A stretch of DNA of 64,000 nt from Pseudoscleropodium purum (GCA_963969395.1 OZ017799.1:1180501-1244500); one strand, 5' to 3'; counted from the stretch's first letter, positions 21,580 through 35,037 are shown. Notes: a model not told the origin generated them from the sequence alone. Numbers and translations: made by a program.

Positions 21580-23601
21580 GTAGCTAGAGCATGCATAAGC
21601 AAATTGACCATGCCCTACAAATTGAATATGCCCTGCAAATTGACTTGAGATTTGACATGAGACACTTGCTAGATAGGACTAGGATGCCATACATTGAGTC
21701 TATATAATAGGATTGGTATTTGGACTAAGAAAATTGACATTAGGATCATACCTTGGATTTTATTTTTTTAAACCAATTTAAAATCATATAAATAAGTATT
21801 CAAAATCCAAAATCAAATGACCTTAGTCACGCAAACGTTAGACTAATTGACCTTTCCTTAGGAATTACCCCCCCTATACTAGTTTTCTTGGATTTTGTTG
21901 AAAAGACAAAATCTACATCACAGTTGGGTTTGGATTTGGTTTGGGGGTGAGGGAGTATTGGGGATTTAAAAAATATTTAAGTTGGGGTTGCTCACATTCA
22001 CCTACAATGTACATTCTCTCACTATCCACTCAGAAGACAACCTCACTATTACTATAGAGCTCATTGGGGAGGTCACTTTGTATACAAGAGTCAAATTTGT
22101 TAAGATTAAATTTTTTATCACTCTAAATGAATTGCTTATGCAACCATTCTTATTTGAGTTTGCAGATGTTTATTGAATGGATATTTTGCAACCCATTTCC
22201 ATTCAAAAATGACTAGCTATAGACATTTATCCAAATCATGCTTGCACCACTTATTAATTGAAGACCAGTCAAGTGTAATAGAAGAGATGAGTTTCTGTTG
22301 GTAACATGGGACAATATAGAAGAGGAGAGCAGAGAAGAATGATAGGGAATAAGACAATTGCAAAGTTACCAATTTACACCTTACACTTTGCAATAGGTTC
22401 GTAATTTACTTTATCACAATGAATTTCAAATGGCGAGTGAGCCCATCTTTGATTATCATATTCGATGAACTTGCAACCATGAAAAAACTTTGGTTGAATT
22501 GAGCACAAACTTTCCTACATACTAGACCATGTCAATTCAAATATAATTTTTTGTTTGGCCATAAAGACCATTATAGTAAAATCCAAGAGTCACCATGATC
22601 TGCATAGAATAGACAAGTTCAATTTAAGGTTTTAACATTGCAAATAGAATAGATACCATTAGATGAAGTTTGAAGGGTTAAAAAGATTGTGAGTTCCCAG
22701 TCTTTGCAAATTGTCTTGGCCATGTGGGAACGTTGCTAATTGTGCAATTTGATGTTGGAAGTGGATGATGTTGTGGCATTAACCTCACGTGTCATGTCAT
22801 TTTTGAAAAAAAAATTTCAACTTTTTTTTATTTTAGAAATTTTAATTAAATTTTTTTTGACAAAGTTGTGTTCCTTTTATTACCGCGGGAATAGGCCTAA
22901 AACAACCCTCCTTTGGCCTGAAATTCCTTCTAATGCATTTTAAATTCCACTAGAGGGACTAACAAAGATATCCCTAGATTGATTTATATTGTACTACCTT
23001 TCAATTTGGGCACTCTTGTACCAAATAATTATTTTAATTTTGATATTTAAGTTATGCAATCCCAATATATTGGAATATTTGTAAAACATTCATATCAATT
23101 TTAAAAAAAATTAGAAATTGATGTTTTAAATAAATTTTGAAATAATATAAGTAACACTAAAACAATAGAAGTACTACAACAAGACAATGACAATCTCCTT
23201 GTAAAGCCATTATTAGATTTTTCCAAACAAGAAATCAACTTGAATCTTGAAAGTGGTTTCGAGATTGAGATTGAACACCTAAAATTGCAAAATATAGGAA
23301 TTAAATTGGACAAATACATTTTCTCAAACCATAGAATTATATTGAGATACAACTAGGGAGTAACTTGGATTTCAAATTTTGTTTACCATCCCTCCACCAC
23401 CCCAACCCATGGATCTTCAAATCCCATGGGAACTCCTTGTCCTTCCAAATTGCTCCCTCACAAAAAATTTCAGCCCTTGAGAGGTCTCTAACCTCTTATT
23501 GCAATTAAAGAGGAATTAAAATTATTTTTTATTTTTTATTATTTTTTAATGAAAGCATCTACTTGTGCTATGTTGGGTTCACATTTTTCTTAATGGAAGG
23601 A
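21580..23601. other. Intergenic, no gene recognised
   Basis: AT-rich. The open frames at 21982, 22740 and 23101 (minus) are 64-83 residues with no family resemblance. No paired repeat ends found. Confidence 0.45.
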
Positions 23602-23978
23602 TAAGGTAGAAGCACCTAAATTCAAATGCAAGTGGATTCAAAGTAGATAAGAGGGATTCTAAAGTAGATGGGTGGGGTTCCAAGAAGTTATTGCTTTCAC
23701 TTGCATTGGCCAATCACCTATGCATGTTCCAAGCTTAGTGTGTCGCTTTTGGGTGTTTCTATGCCTACTTTTGGGGTTGGTTTAGTATTGACAATAGGTG
23801 CATCCACATAGTTGTTTTCAAAAATTTATATTATATTCATTAAAACTTGGAAAAATACAAAACTAATTATGTTGGTTTCCTAAATCATTTTTTAACAACT
23901 GCATATCATTTTATTCTCTATCTACCCTCAAGATTTGCAGATTCAAAATAAGTGTCACATTTAGGTGCTTCTACCTTA
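23602..23978. mobile_element. MITE, family E-like, at the gene 2 5' end
   Basis: About 377 bases with perfect 20-base inverted ends: ATAAGGTAGAAGCACCTAAA at 23601-23620 and TTTAGGTGCTTCTACCTTAT at 23960-23979. TAA/TTA at the outer edges fits a PIF/Harbinger-type target site. It stops about 340 bases before the start codon of the PP2A gene, so it probably lies in or beside its promoter. Confidence 0.75.
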
Positions 23979-24317
23979 TGGTACTGAGAGCCCCTTGCGA
24001 TCGAGAACAAACTACTGCACAAGGTACGCCCTAAGCTCAGGGAACTGGAGGGGAACGACAAGCAGGGAACCGGAGGGAACTGGTCTGTTGGGCAGCCCCC
24101 TCCCTTTGCCCGAATCAGAGGCAGATTCCCCTCACCTCGGGTCCGTCAGCGTCTCTCCCGCAGTCTCCCCCCCACACACTTCATCTCCCTCTCCCCCGAC
24201 CTTCCGCAATTTCGCCCTCCTCGTCGTCGCAGATGTAGCCTTCCCCTTCTCCCTTGATTCCCTTTCTCCCCGATCCCTTTTCTCCTATTCAGAATCCCGC
24301 ATTCGAAATCAGAAACC
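23979..24317 (+). promoter_or_regulatory. 5' leader/promoter region of the PP2A B'' gene
   Basis: GC content rises sharply here, with C/T-rich tracts (CTCTCCCGCAGTCTCCCCCC) typical of plant 5' leaders. Overlapping open frames (23965-24585, 24254-24613) are in other frames from the gene and are leader shadows. No TATA box was identified with confidence. Confidence 0.45.
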
Positions 24318-27300
24318 ATGCTGCTGGGCACTTCTGCAGCGACGACAACTCCAACACCACTCCAAACCATGGAGCCTTCAAACATGGCCACATTGGACAT
24401 GGGCGTGCTGGACCCCGACCTCCTGCAGCTCCCTTCCGACTTCGGCCCGTCCTCGCCGTCGCTGTCACCTTCCCCGTCGTCTTCCTCCTCCGCCTTCCCC
24501 AGCAAGCCCGGCGCGCTCTGCAAGCTGCACCTGGAGGAACTTTTCGCGCAATGGATTTCGCTTCCCGAGACGCAACAGCGGGTGAGTTCGGAGGACGACG
24601 GGTGTGGAAATGATGTTTTTAGTTCTGGGTTTTGAATCTTGGGGAGGGATGGGAGGAGTTGCGTTCGGGGAGTGGATTAGGGTTTGCAGTGGCTTAATGG
24701 AGAAGTAGTATTGGATGATTGGTTTAGGGCGTATCTTGATGGGGATGAAATAGTGTATGACGTGTTAGGTTTGCATCCCCGATGGTTGTGGCCTGCATTG
24801 TTTGGAAATTGTTTCGGGTTGGGAAGGGGTTGCAATACGTGGCATTGCTGTGTTCTTGCGATGAGCGGAGTTTTCGAATTTTTGGGCAGCGTCCTTGTTT
24901 TTATCTCGTTCTTTTGGTGTGAGAGTGCTATTTCAGGGTAGAGGATACTGTTTGCGTCACATTAAGGATTTTAAGCACATGTGAGAGTGAGTTTTGGGAG
25001 GTCATTGTGGAGCTGTGGATCAGTCACTTAGGGTTTGAGAGCGAAGTCTGTTGTGTTAATTTTTTTTTCCTTCTCTAGGTAGGAATTTCTTATGCAATTT
25101 CAAAAGTGGGAGGATGCAGACCACTAGTGACAGTGGACAACCCTATTTCTGATTAAAAAATCGGTGGTTATAGTCGTGTAGGCAAGTCATGCTTACACCG
25201 CCAAGTCCAACCAAGTGTATGATTAGATGAGTTGGTGTTGGTAGCAGAGGTCAATGTAGGACACGGAATCAGGTTCCTAGTAGTTATAGTATCGTTTTCC
25301 CGAGAGAAAAGTTGTAGTCGAGAGCTTCTGGTTTTGCTCTTCGTCGTGTTCACGACACCCTCCTGCAGGCATCGTCTAGACAGAGGTTATCTTGTCATTA
25401 ATAGAGCAGGATTATTATTTGACACTCTTTCATATCTTGCCCCGAAGACTTTCTCAATTCTTGAGACTGAAAATTAATACGGCTCTTGGTGCAAAGACTT
25501 AAGGCGTCTGTTTTGTGTATCATTCGAGAATTCCATTCGACCCGCGGAATTTGATCGAAGGTTCTGTTTCTTGTGATGCTCCTCATCTTTCTCAGTTCTG
25601 AGAAGCAATTCTAATGCTGCCTTTGGTCGTATGTGCTGGTCTTACATATTCGTCCACTCGTGTTTCAGCATCTTACTATTGTTTTCTTAATCCCATGACA
25701 CTCTACATATGCAAATATTTCTCAGTGAGTACCGTTATTCCTATGCCTTCTTCATAATATTTAAGCTCTTTACAGTGTACGGCATATCTTTTGATAGGAA
25801 TTTTAGCGCTAGAAACAGAAATACTCTGATGGTTTGATATCCCCAATCGGCGGTCAGTTTGCTTACTGTAGAACCTGTATAGGACGCTTAAGGTCTGAAT
25901 CCACGAAATTTGCTTGCATTGGACTATGTTCTCACGGTTTACTCATTCATGAAGTCGTGCCTTCTTCTGTGCAGGTTATGAGTCTCTTGGAAGAAGCCAA
26001 ATCTGGAGTTGGACCTCTCAATGCTGGGTCATCTCTTTTGCCAGCTCATCTCACTGCTGGAGGTGCGGGGAGCACGCCACCCTTGTCTCCTCGAAGCTCT
26101 GGCTCCCCAATGTCCCCGAGGTCTCCTTTCAGCAGACGTGCGGGGCCTGGCCACGTGATGCGAGACTCTCCGCTGAAGAAAACTAGTGAACCTGTCCGAG
26201 AAATCATTCCCCAGGTGATGCCAAAGCGTCCGTCCTTGTGCATTCGTCCAACATAGGCATTTCTTATTTAGTGTGATACATAATTTTAATTGATTCGCTT
26301 TTTAAAACTGCTGATTTTTATCTGTTGTAGTCGAAGATCGAAATGGCTCACAATTCGTTATTTTTGAGTGCAGTTCTATTTTCCAAATGGTCCTCCTCCT
26401 TCGAAAGATACGACTGAAACATGCTTGTCTAGGATCGATCAGATATTTGCAGCCCATCCAGAGGGTCTTCCTGCGCCAGGTCAGTCTAGTTGCTCGATTG
26501 GCTATGTATTTAAAGTGCTGAGTGGTGGTCGCTTCACCTGTTTTCAAGTTTTGGAAGTTCCAACTCGTTTACTGGTTTATCTCCATGACTACTTTATGGT
26601 TCTCTGTTCTTAATGAGAACTCGCCAGACGCAGGGTTTTGAAAGACTTTCTGTTGTTGACCTTGTGCAGCTTTTACAACTGTTACCAAGGAGGTCTGCAA
26701 ACTGCCGTCTTTCTTTTCCAGTTGTTTATTCAAGAGGATCGATGTCACCAATTCGGGCTTGGTTACAAGGTCTGGAACTATTTCGTCACCGTCTTATTTC
26801 AAATCTGTTCGGATTTGTCAAAATATACCCGCAGTCCAGTAAAAGGAGACACGATAGCATTGTAGAGCTGCTATTTTACTTGACTACGAGTTCTTTCTCG
26901 ATATTCTTGAACTATCCCGTCCTTTTCTGCAATGTCTTCAGTGAACCTTCTAAGTTCTACGTTTATGCCCTCGTAGGGAAAAGTTCGTTGAGTACTGGGT
27001 GGACCAAAACATGCTGGCTATGGACACTGCCACTCGCATTTTTACTGTGTTGAAGCAACCAGACAAGAATTTCCTGAGACAGGTTCGGTTCTTAACATTC
27101 CGAATTTTCACCTCGTTGTTCTAATGCGTAGCCTATTTTCTGATCCTTATTTGCCGTAGTATCTATCTCCAGTTAGTAGTTGGAGTTATGTGTTTGGTCT
27201 ATATTTATTTTTGTAGTTAACAGGCATGAAATGTGTATCGACGGTGTGTGCAGGAGGACTTTAGGCCCATCTTAAGAGAATTGCTATTGACACATCGAGG

Positions 27301-29463
27301 TTTGGAGTTTCTTCATGATACCCCGGAGTTTCAAGACAGATATGGTATGCCTTTCTCACAGAAGCTGCATATTAGCATTCTGAACTGGAATCAATTTGGA
27401 GTATTCATCCTGACATGATCTAAGAACTGGTCTGGGAGAGGATTCAACGATAACTTCTCAGCGTCGGTATGGTTGGTTTTAGCTTGTACATCATGTCCTG
27501 ACTCTTAACACTTGTATAAAATGCTATGGTGGCGGACAGCGGAAACTGTGATCTACAGAATATTCTATCATGTAAATAAAGCCGGGAATGGTCGGCTCCA
27601 ACTTAGAGAATTAAAACGAAGTAACTTAATTGCTGCCCTGCAACAAGTGGATGAAGAGGAAGACATCAACAAAGTGTTGCGGTAAGCAGTTCACAATATT
27701 TTATCATTTTAAATTTCAGATCTTAATTCTTACCCTTGAAACATAGACTACAGCTTTTGCTCCTGCATGCTTTTTTTAAATGATCTATTTGTCTTTTGTG
27801 AAATCTGTTTTCCATCTCTTTGACTTGATGCGTATTGCATGATCTTGGGAGAGTTCAACATGGTACCACTAGATGCCGTTTCAATAATATGTGCATGTAA
27901 ACTGGACAATATTATGAATATTTCATGCAGGTATTTTTCATATGAGCATTTTTACGTCATATACTGCAAGTTCTGGGAGCTGGATTCAGATCATGATTTT
28001 TTAATAGACAAGGATGATCTCCTTCGATATGGAAACCATGCTCTCACGTACCGAATTGTTGAGCGTATCTTTTCTCAGGTGCATATCAATCTCTGAGCTT
28101 TGCATGTGGCATGATCATTACAAGCAAGAATGACCTCCTTTCTTTGCTTTTAATGTATTAGGGATTTTGGACTGTAGACCATGATTACAGCTATCCTGCA
28201 ACGCTCTGTAAAAACCACCTCTGGTTCATTTCAAACATTTTGCGCTGATTTTACTGTGGATGGCAGATTCCAAGAAAGTTCACTAGCAAAGCAGACGGAA
28301 AGATGGGTTATGAGGATTTTGTGTGGTTCATTCTCTCAGAAGAGGATAAGTCTTCAGAACCAAGCTTAGAGTACTGGTGTGTACCTTGTCATAGTTTCCG
28401 ATATCATGGCCATTGGTGAATGGTTTCAGTTATTCGCATGCAGATTTTTTTCTGTGGTAATTGCAAATGTATCAATAGATTAGGATCACTTGAAGACCAG
28501 ACATCTGGCTGCAATTTTTTAGGTGTATCAGACTATGTTTCCCTCAGTGTTAGAATATTGATGAGTAATAGACTGAAGATGAAGGAATTACGCTTATGGA
28601 TTTTTGTGGTTACCTGTTGCAGGTTCAAGTGCGTGGACCTGGATTGTGATGGTGTGATTACACCAAATGAGATGCAGTATTTTTACGAGGAGCAACTGCA
28701 TCGGATGGAATGTATGGCTCAGGAGCCTGTTCTATTTGAGGATATCGTTTGCCAAATGGCTGACATGATCGGGCCTGCGGTACGTTTTGAGCTTGAAGCC
28801 CTACATGTAGTCCATCGCTCCCGTACGAGCTGCATTATCGTGTACTAATTATGCCTTGGATGTCTACTTGACATGACACTGTTGCTGAATTCTGTTTTTT
28901 CCTCTGGTTGCAGAAAGAGGGAATATTGACACTTCGTGACTTGAAGCGATGCAAATTATCTGGGAACTTTTTCAATATTCTCTTCAATCTCAACAAATTC
29001 GTAGCATTTGAAACTCGTGATCCTTTCCTTATCCGTCAGGTAATGCTTCACACTGAAGGCAGGTCTTAAATCGTGGGTGATCATAATAGTCTTGTTGGAT
29101 TGTCAATTTTAATATTCACGTCTTTTCAGTACAGCACTGAAGTGTAGAGAGAGTTACAGGACCATCATCCATCCTACTAACACTTTTTTAAAATATTATA
29201 ATATCCTTTTTTTCCGGGTAGCAGATAGGTGTGTATATTAGGTTTGACTCCTAGTTTATTACAAGTTATGAACCTCTGGTGATTCTTCGACTTTCTTATG
29301 TATCCATTGATTCTGTGAGCAGGAGAGGGAGGAGCCATCACTGACAGAGTGGGATCGGTTTGCACACATGGAGTACATTCGGCTTTCAATGGAGGAAGAC
29401 GGCGAAGATGCGTCCAATGGCAGTGCAGAAGTCTGGGATGAGCCTTACGAAGCCCCCTTCTAA
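24318..29463 (+). CDS. PP2A B''-type (PR72-like, EF-hand) regulatory subunit
   Basis: Twelve exons, all GT-AG: 24318-24581, 25975-26214, 26374-26479, 26670-26769, 26977-27082, 27254-27344, 27540-27681, 27931-28078, 28267-28376, 28623-28779, 28914-29039, 29323-29463. The joined frame gives 576 residues, slightly longer than the usual 530-550 of plant B'' subunits, mainly through a Ser/Pro-rich N terminus. Recognisable blocks are [119 protein letters not shown] and the C terminus [20 protein letters not shown]. There are two calcium-binding loops: 368-379 ([12 protein letters not shown]) and 441-452 ([12 protein letters not shown]). Known family role: directs the PP2A A/C core enzyme to substrates under calcium control, in cytosol or nucleus. 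It is of the B''-alpha/beta type, not the TON2/FASS type, whose N terminus differs. Confidence 0.95.
25080..25215 (+). repeat. Repeat in intron 1 of the PP2A gene
   Basis: The blocks CAAAAGTGGGAGGATGCAGA, CAGTGGACAACC and CATGCTTACACCGCC occur in the same order as in intron 3 of the DUF936 gene (12185-12305). It lies in the 1,393-base first intron. A small dispersed element is the simplest reading. Confidence 0.45.
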
Positions 29464-30130
29464 CATTCTGTTGTGTTTCGAGATTCAGGCATTTGGAAAC
29501 ATCCCGATGGCACAACAAAATGCCTGCTGATTTTAAACAAATGGTCTAGGCAACTTTCTCCCGGGGTTTTCCATCTGAATTGTAGAGCATCTTGTGGGAG
29601 TGAGCATCTTTTAGTTGAGGGACCTGGGCTCTACTGGAAAACAATACAATACGTACGGACCACAAATGGCTTACACCATGACTACGCTTTAGGATGTTCT
29701 TCAACGTCATATCGTTTCAGGTCACCATCTTGTGAAGTGCAGGTGCCCAACTTAACCAATACCCGTGGAAGGAGAACACTCGTGTGAGCATGGTGACAAC
29801 CAACACTTTACCGTGGTCTGGTTTTGTCGAGGGACCGATGACAGAAGAGCTCTTTGACCATTTGCTCAGCAAGTTGGGGTAACAGGACACCAAGGTTTGC
29901 CTCGTGGCCTCAAAGGTCACTTTTTATGTGATAATGAAGTGTAGCCCGTCACTGGAGTTGTGCGTCATCCATTTTGTGTTGGAGCTCCGTAACCTCATGA
30001 GCTTTTTGCTGAGCTTATCAGCACGTAATAGCCTGATCAGGATGGTGATGTGGACATTAATGTGGTGGCGCATGAAAGTGACTTTCTTTTCTGATATTCT
30101 CTATCAGGCTGGAACCATGTAATATCCAGC
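29464..30130 (+). other. Probable 3' UTR of the PP2A gene
   Basis: Directly after the TAA stop. Composition is intermediate between coding and intergenic DNA, and no protein-like frame continues. The open frames at 29473, 29717 (minus) and 29904 show no family resemblance. The poly(A) site cannot be located. Confidence 0.4.
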
Positions 30131-30467
30131 AGGTAGGCAGCGTGTGCTACACTCTATTCTCTTCTGCTTTGTAGAGTGTCTAGACCTTTGTTTCAGTTTC
30201 TAGTCCAGTACTTCAGCTTTTGACCTGTTCAAATACCCGGGATGAGTCCATCTAGTTCCAACTATTGATTCAGTGGTGCAGCGGAAGGCACGCATCTTTA
30301 TTCCTATGAATGGATGTTGGCTTTGTATTCTTAGGTTGTGGATCTACTCTGGACAGGATTCTTAGATTATTCTGTCAATCTGTACACTATCTGGACCATC
30401 ATTCATGTCTTGATTGCTAATAGATTCTGCAGAAGGCTTACCTTTACGTTCCTATGTCAATTTTCAG

Positions 30468-31164
30468 TTAAGCTCCTATTCAAACTTCTCATCGCTAGTG
30501 TTGAGAGCAAATAAGATTGTCTAGGATTAGCAACATAGACTTTAGATGCTTCTCAATTTCTCATGGACAACAAATTAAATTTGTAAGACTGGAATTAGTC
30601 TAGTATCATGCAGACTGAGCGGCTGAAGGTAGATCAGCCTATGACCACCCAGATTTGGTATCAGTTACCTTGAAGAAGCTATTTGTCAACTCATGTATTT
30701 CTCAGAGATTGAGAGAAGTCATTTGCAAGTAGAATTAAGACATTCTCAGAGGAAATGAATTTTTTGTGATTTTTCAAAGCTAAATTGGTTGACCACACAT
30801 TGACATTGTTATGATGTTAAAGGGTTGCCAAGATTGTAGTAATGGGTGGATAAATGATGCAAATTGGAGGGTGTAGTAGATGATTTTGGTTGAAATTTGG
30901 CAATTGGACAATATAGAGTTGTTCTACCTTATTGGCATATAAATTGATTCTATGTTGTGAACATGTTAATTCAAAATAATATATTATTGACATTAACAAC
31001 AATGTACTAAGTTTGAATAGGAAAGTTGTATATATAATACAATGCATTATTTGTGAGAGCTTGGAAATATGCATTTTTTGGGATTTAAATTAGAATCTTA
31101 AAATTGGATTTAATAGCTATGTAGAAAAGGCTTATTTTACAATTAAGCTCCTATTCAAACTTCT
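30468..31164. repeat. Segment bounded by 22-base direct repeats
   Basis: An identical 22-base word, beginning TTAAGCTCCTATTC, occurs at 30468-30489 and 31143-31164, enclosing 653 bases that include the family J element. This could be a long target-site duplication, a recombination scar or a chance local duplication. Confidence 0.5.
30626..30931. mobile_element. MITE, family J copy 1
   Basis: Left end AAGGTAGATCAGCCTATGAC, right end GAGTTGTTCTACCTTA. The body (GAAGCTATTTGTCAACTCA, GTTATGATGTTAAAGGGTTG, TTGTAGTAATGGGTG) matches 48040-48300. No coding frame. Confidence 0.55.
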
Positions 31165-33925
31165 TAATGGTAACTTCTATTAATACAAAACCTCTTCCCT
31201 TTTGGTTCCTAATCAATAAATTTCAAAAACATGGTAGTTGTATTCTACTTATTTCCATATAAATGTACAAGATATAATAAGAGTATGAAGAATTACAATG
31301 AAGAAGAGATATTTGTATATACAACATTGTAAAAATCTCGATGTTTCATGCCTAAATTGTGAGTGTAGGAATAGTTAGCATTCTTCAAGTGTGTTGCAAA
31401 TGAAATGTTCTAATTCCGCTTGTTTAGACCATTCACTAACATACAGTAGTAGAAATGGGCACCAAGTTTGGATAGAACTTGGTGTCAAATAACATCTTTC
31501 TGTATAAATACACTTGTACTTGAAAATTTCTACAACACTTCTACCTTTTCCTCAACCAACACTCAACTCACTCACAATCCTTTGCCTTAACCATCAAGCA
31601 TTATCTTGCAATCTTCAATTGACTTTCTACTTTAGTCATTGTCATTGTCTTCTCTTACAATGTTTCATATTACTTCACCTATCATCAATCCATCACAATC
31701 CTTAACCTCTATTTAAAGTATTGTTAAGTGATTTGCAATACTTCATCTCTACCATTGCTCAAAATCCCCTTTATATGTTGTAATTGGCGTAACAACCTTC
31801 CATTGTTCACCATTCACATGCTTTCAACCATCTATTGTTCATTTGCTTTCAAATTGCCATTTGCCAATGGATGTTTGTCATTATCCATTGACCCAAAAAC
31901 ATATGCATGTTCACCATAAGTCACATGTCATCTATTAAAGGTATCCATCCTATCTACCAAGGACATTTTTATCCATTCAAAAACGGTTAATTTCCATTTC
32001 CAATCAGTTGTCCATCTACAAGGATAAGTCCTTAATTATTGTCATAGATGTTACAAGTTGATTCATGTGGCATCTTGCCATGTCTAAATAGACATAATTT
32101 TGCCAAAAGATGTCTATGCCAACAATTGCACTTCATAATATAATTTGAGCTCAAATTTGTTTTACCTTCATTACTACATTAAAAATCACTAATTATTCCT
32201 ATCTTTAGTATTGAAACATTACTTTGGTAATTATCATAGAATATAGTTCTAAATTTCTAAATTTAATATGACATAGAAAAAAAATGATCATAATTTTACT
32301 ACAAAACATATATTTTTTACTAAAATTAAAATTTTCAAGAACATTAAAAAATTCAATATTTAAATTCTTTCTAACAATTTTTAGAGATGGATTTCTATAG
32401 TCATGTTAATGATATACAAAAATATTTATCATACATAATGAAAGGCCTCCATGTGATAACTATCACTACCTAAAGTCCTTGTAATGAACTATGGAAAAAA
32501 ATTTCTATGTAATGTTGTCCAATTGATTATGAAACAATTTTATTTTATTAAACCCTTACTGCATCCATTCAATAGTAAATGCAAAATGAATCGTCAGCTT
32601 TGGGGGTTTGGATAGATTTAAACTTCAATAAATTGGACTCAAAATAGAATATCTAATCAATAAATTTTTAAGACTTCAAACTAATAACTCTTCGAGCATT
32701 GACTCAATTTAATTTTTTAACTTTGCTCTAAAGTCAGCTATAATTAATTGATAGGTGAAATATTTGAGTGCCACTCTCTGAATTATAATTTAAATATAAT
32801 CGAAGGATTATAAAATGATAAGCAAAGATTTTATTCAAATTTAATGGTTTATATATTGAGCTCCATATAAAGATTCTCAATCAAGGGGGTGATGTTTCTA
32901 CAAGTAGTTGGTACTATAGCTTCCTAGTAACTTGGGCAATTTTTTGCCTAATTATTAATTAAAGTAAAAAAATGTTAGGCAATCCAAAAAACAATATATT
33001 AAAATTATAAATTTAAAAATATAATTAATGTAAGTTAGGTTTTCATCTAAGTTGTTTTTACAATTTTTAGATGGTACGGTTGTTGCTACTTCCATGTAAG
33101 ACTTTCACATTTACCTAAGCCATTATCTTCACCTCCCAATCCTAAATCCCCTACCTTGTGTGTTAAAATTTTGTTAAGTGCCAAGGTTTTTTGCATGTGA
33201 GATATGATTGGTTTGTGAGAGACTATGCTTTAGAATGGTCAAAATGAAGAAGCAAAAAACTTTGCAATGTATATTTACAATTATTGACAAAGAAGAAATA
33301 CAAAATTGTATGAAGTGAGTTGAATGTCTATGAATTAGGCAATTCTTATACACATACACATACAAAAAAAAAAATTATAAAATTTATAAAAAATAAAAAA
33401 TATTGTTTATTTATTTATTATTATTTTAAAATTTTAAAATTTTCTTGAAGTTTTAATTCTTTTGCATCTAATTTTTTTAGAATTGTCCTATAAACTTTTG
33501 GCATTTATTTTTAGAAATACCTTATTCCAAATTTGCAAATATTAAGTATTTTCAAATCACATAGGACTTAGAAGTGGTTTGCACTAAAACTTGATAAAGT
33601 GAAAAAACACTCAAATTCTTAAATCTAAGATTGGCCAAGGACACATTCACAATAACATGAACCAAATATGCCCACTAATAAGGACATTTTTTGAGTCTTT
33701 AGGGATGGTTGCAAGAAACACTTGTTCTATTGTTATTCTTTTGGCATCGAACAAGTGGTTTCTTGGTTATAACTTTTGCAGAGTATGTCCAATGTGTGTG
33801 AAATTTGAAATGAAGTTACATACAATAGTTGTAGACATTGAGTGATTTTTTGATTTTTTGAAAATTAGTTTATTAGTTTAACCCCACCCCAATTAGAATT
33901 CTACTTTTGCCATCATTACAAGAAT
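31165..33925. other. AT-rich intergenic DNA, no gene recognised
   Basis: Includes a TATA-like CTGTATAAATACA at about 31500 followed by C/A-rich sequence, which might mark a weak or decayed promoter, but no coding frame follows. 32100-33600 is very AT-rich with homopolymer runs. Open frames of 62-85 residues have no recognisable character. Confidence 0.4.
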
Positions 33926-34622
33926 TTTGAGGCCTATAGAAGGTTGCCAATTTTTTAATTATTGGCACCTCCATGGTGCAATTATAGAAAAAAAATTTAA
34001 AAATTATTTGACATGGTGCTATATCATCTTTATTGATTCACTTTGTACTGAAAAGTATTTGGTCAATATTTTAATGATCAAATACTACCAAATTCATAAT
34101 ATACTATACAGCCACAAAGGGCTAATAACCTTTTTGGTCAATATTTTTTTGATCAAATACTACCAACTTCATAATATACTATACAGCCGCAAAGGGCTAA
34201 TGACCTTTTTCTAGTAACCTACATTATTCTTTTCGTAGTACTGTAGACAATCAATTGGCATAGATGTTCGGTTGATGTCCTCAATATATCCAACACAAAC
34301 TCCAAATTTGACTAGCGCCTGTGGAAACATACTGGTACTAACGTACTAACTTATTAGTGGAGAATATTGTTCTGAAAATCAAAGTCAAATTTCAAAGTGA
34401 AATTCCATGACAATTGGTACGACCAAAATTAAATCAAATTAAATCTGAAAAAAAAAAACTCGATGGAAAATTCAGCACCGGATTTCACCAGAACTACCTC
34501 ATGGGTAAGGTACAATATGTAGCCACCATATCTCTACTACAAGCTGCTGTACAAAAACTCCTCCGGCGCAACCAAGGTATCTTTGTAGGTCTATAAATTG
34601 TCCCTTTTGTAACCATACCTAT

Positions 34623-34948
34623 GGTAGAAGCACCTATTTTGGACAGCCCCTTGTAATGGTTTTATAGGCTGACCCATTGTGGGCAACAATTGGATGCACT
34701 GTTCATTGAAAAAGATTCTTTGTTTGCACCTTCTTGTTCATTCATTTCTCTTTCCTCTTGGCTTAGGGAGAAGTGTCAAAGTTTACTATTATAGGTAAGT
34801 CTACGAGACTAAAATGGGTCCAAACAAAAAATTTACATTTATATTGAATGAAATATTCATTTTTAGGGATTTTTTCTTGCATTTCTCTTCATCCTTATGT
34901 TTACACACATTGAGATGCTTGAGGTATCACAAATAGGTACTTCTACCC
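34623..34948. mobile_element. MITE, family E copy 2
   Basis: Left end GGTAGAAGCACCTATTTTGG, right end CAAATAGGTACTTCTACC: a good inverted repeat. It contains the family phrase CACCTTCTTGTTCATTCATT and a GGGTCCAAAC stretch also found in copies 1 and 4. It is shared with copy B of the inverted duplication (at 61621), so it is older than that duplication. Confidence 0.65.
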
Positions 34949-35037
34949 TTACTCCACCAATGACAATCATAGATTGATTTCAAAGAAAACGTCACTCATT
35001 CCTAGATAGGGGACACATTCAAAACCTAGTTGGTTTA

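Noticed and set aside
23965..24585. A 206-residue frame at the gene 2 5' end
   Set aside because: It begins inside the MITE end and is out of frame with the conserved LDPDLLQLP coding exon; leader shadow.
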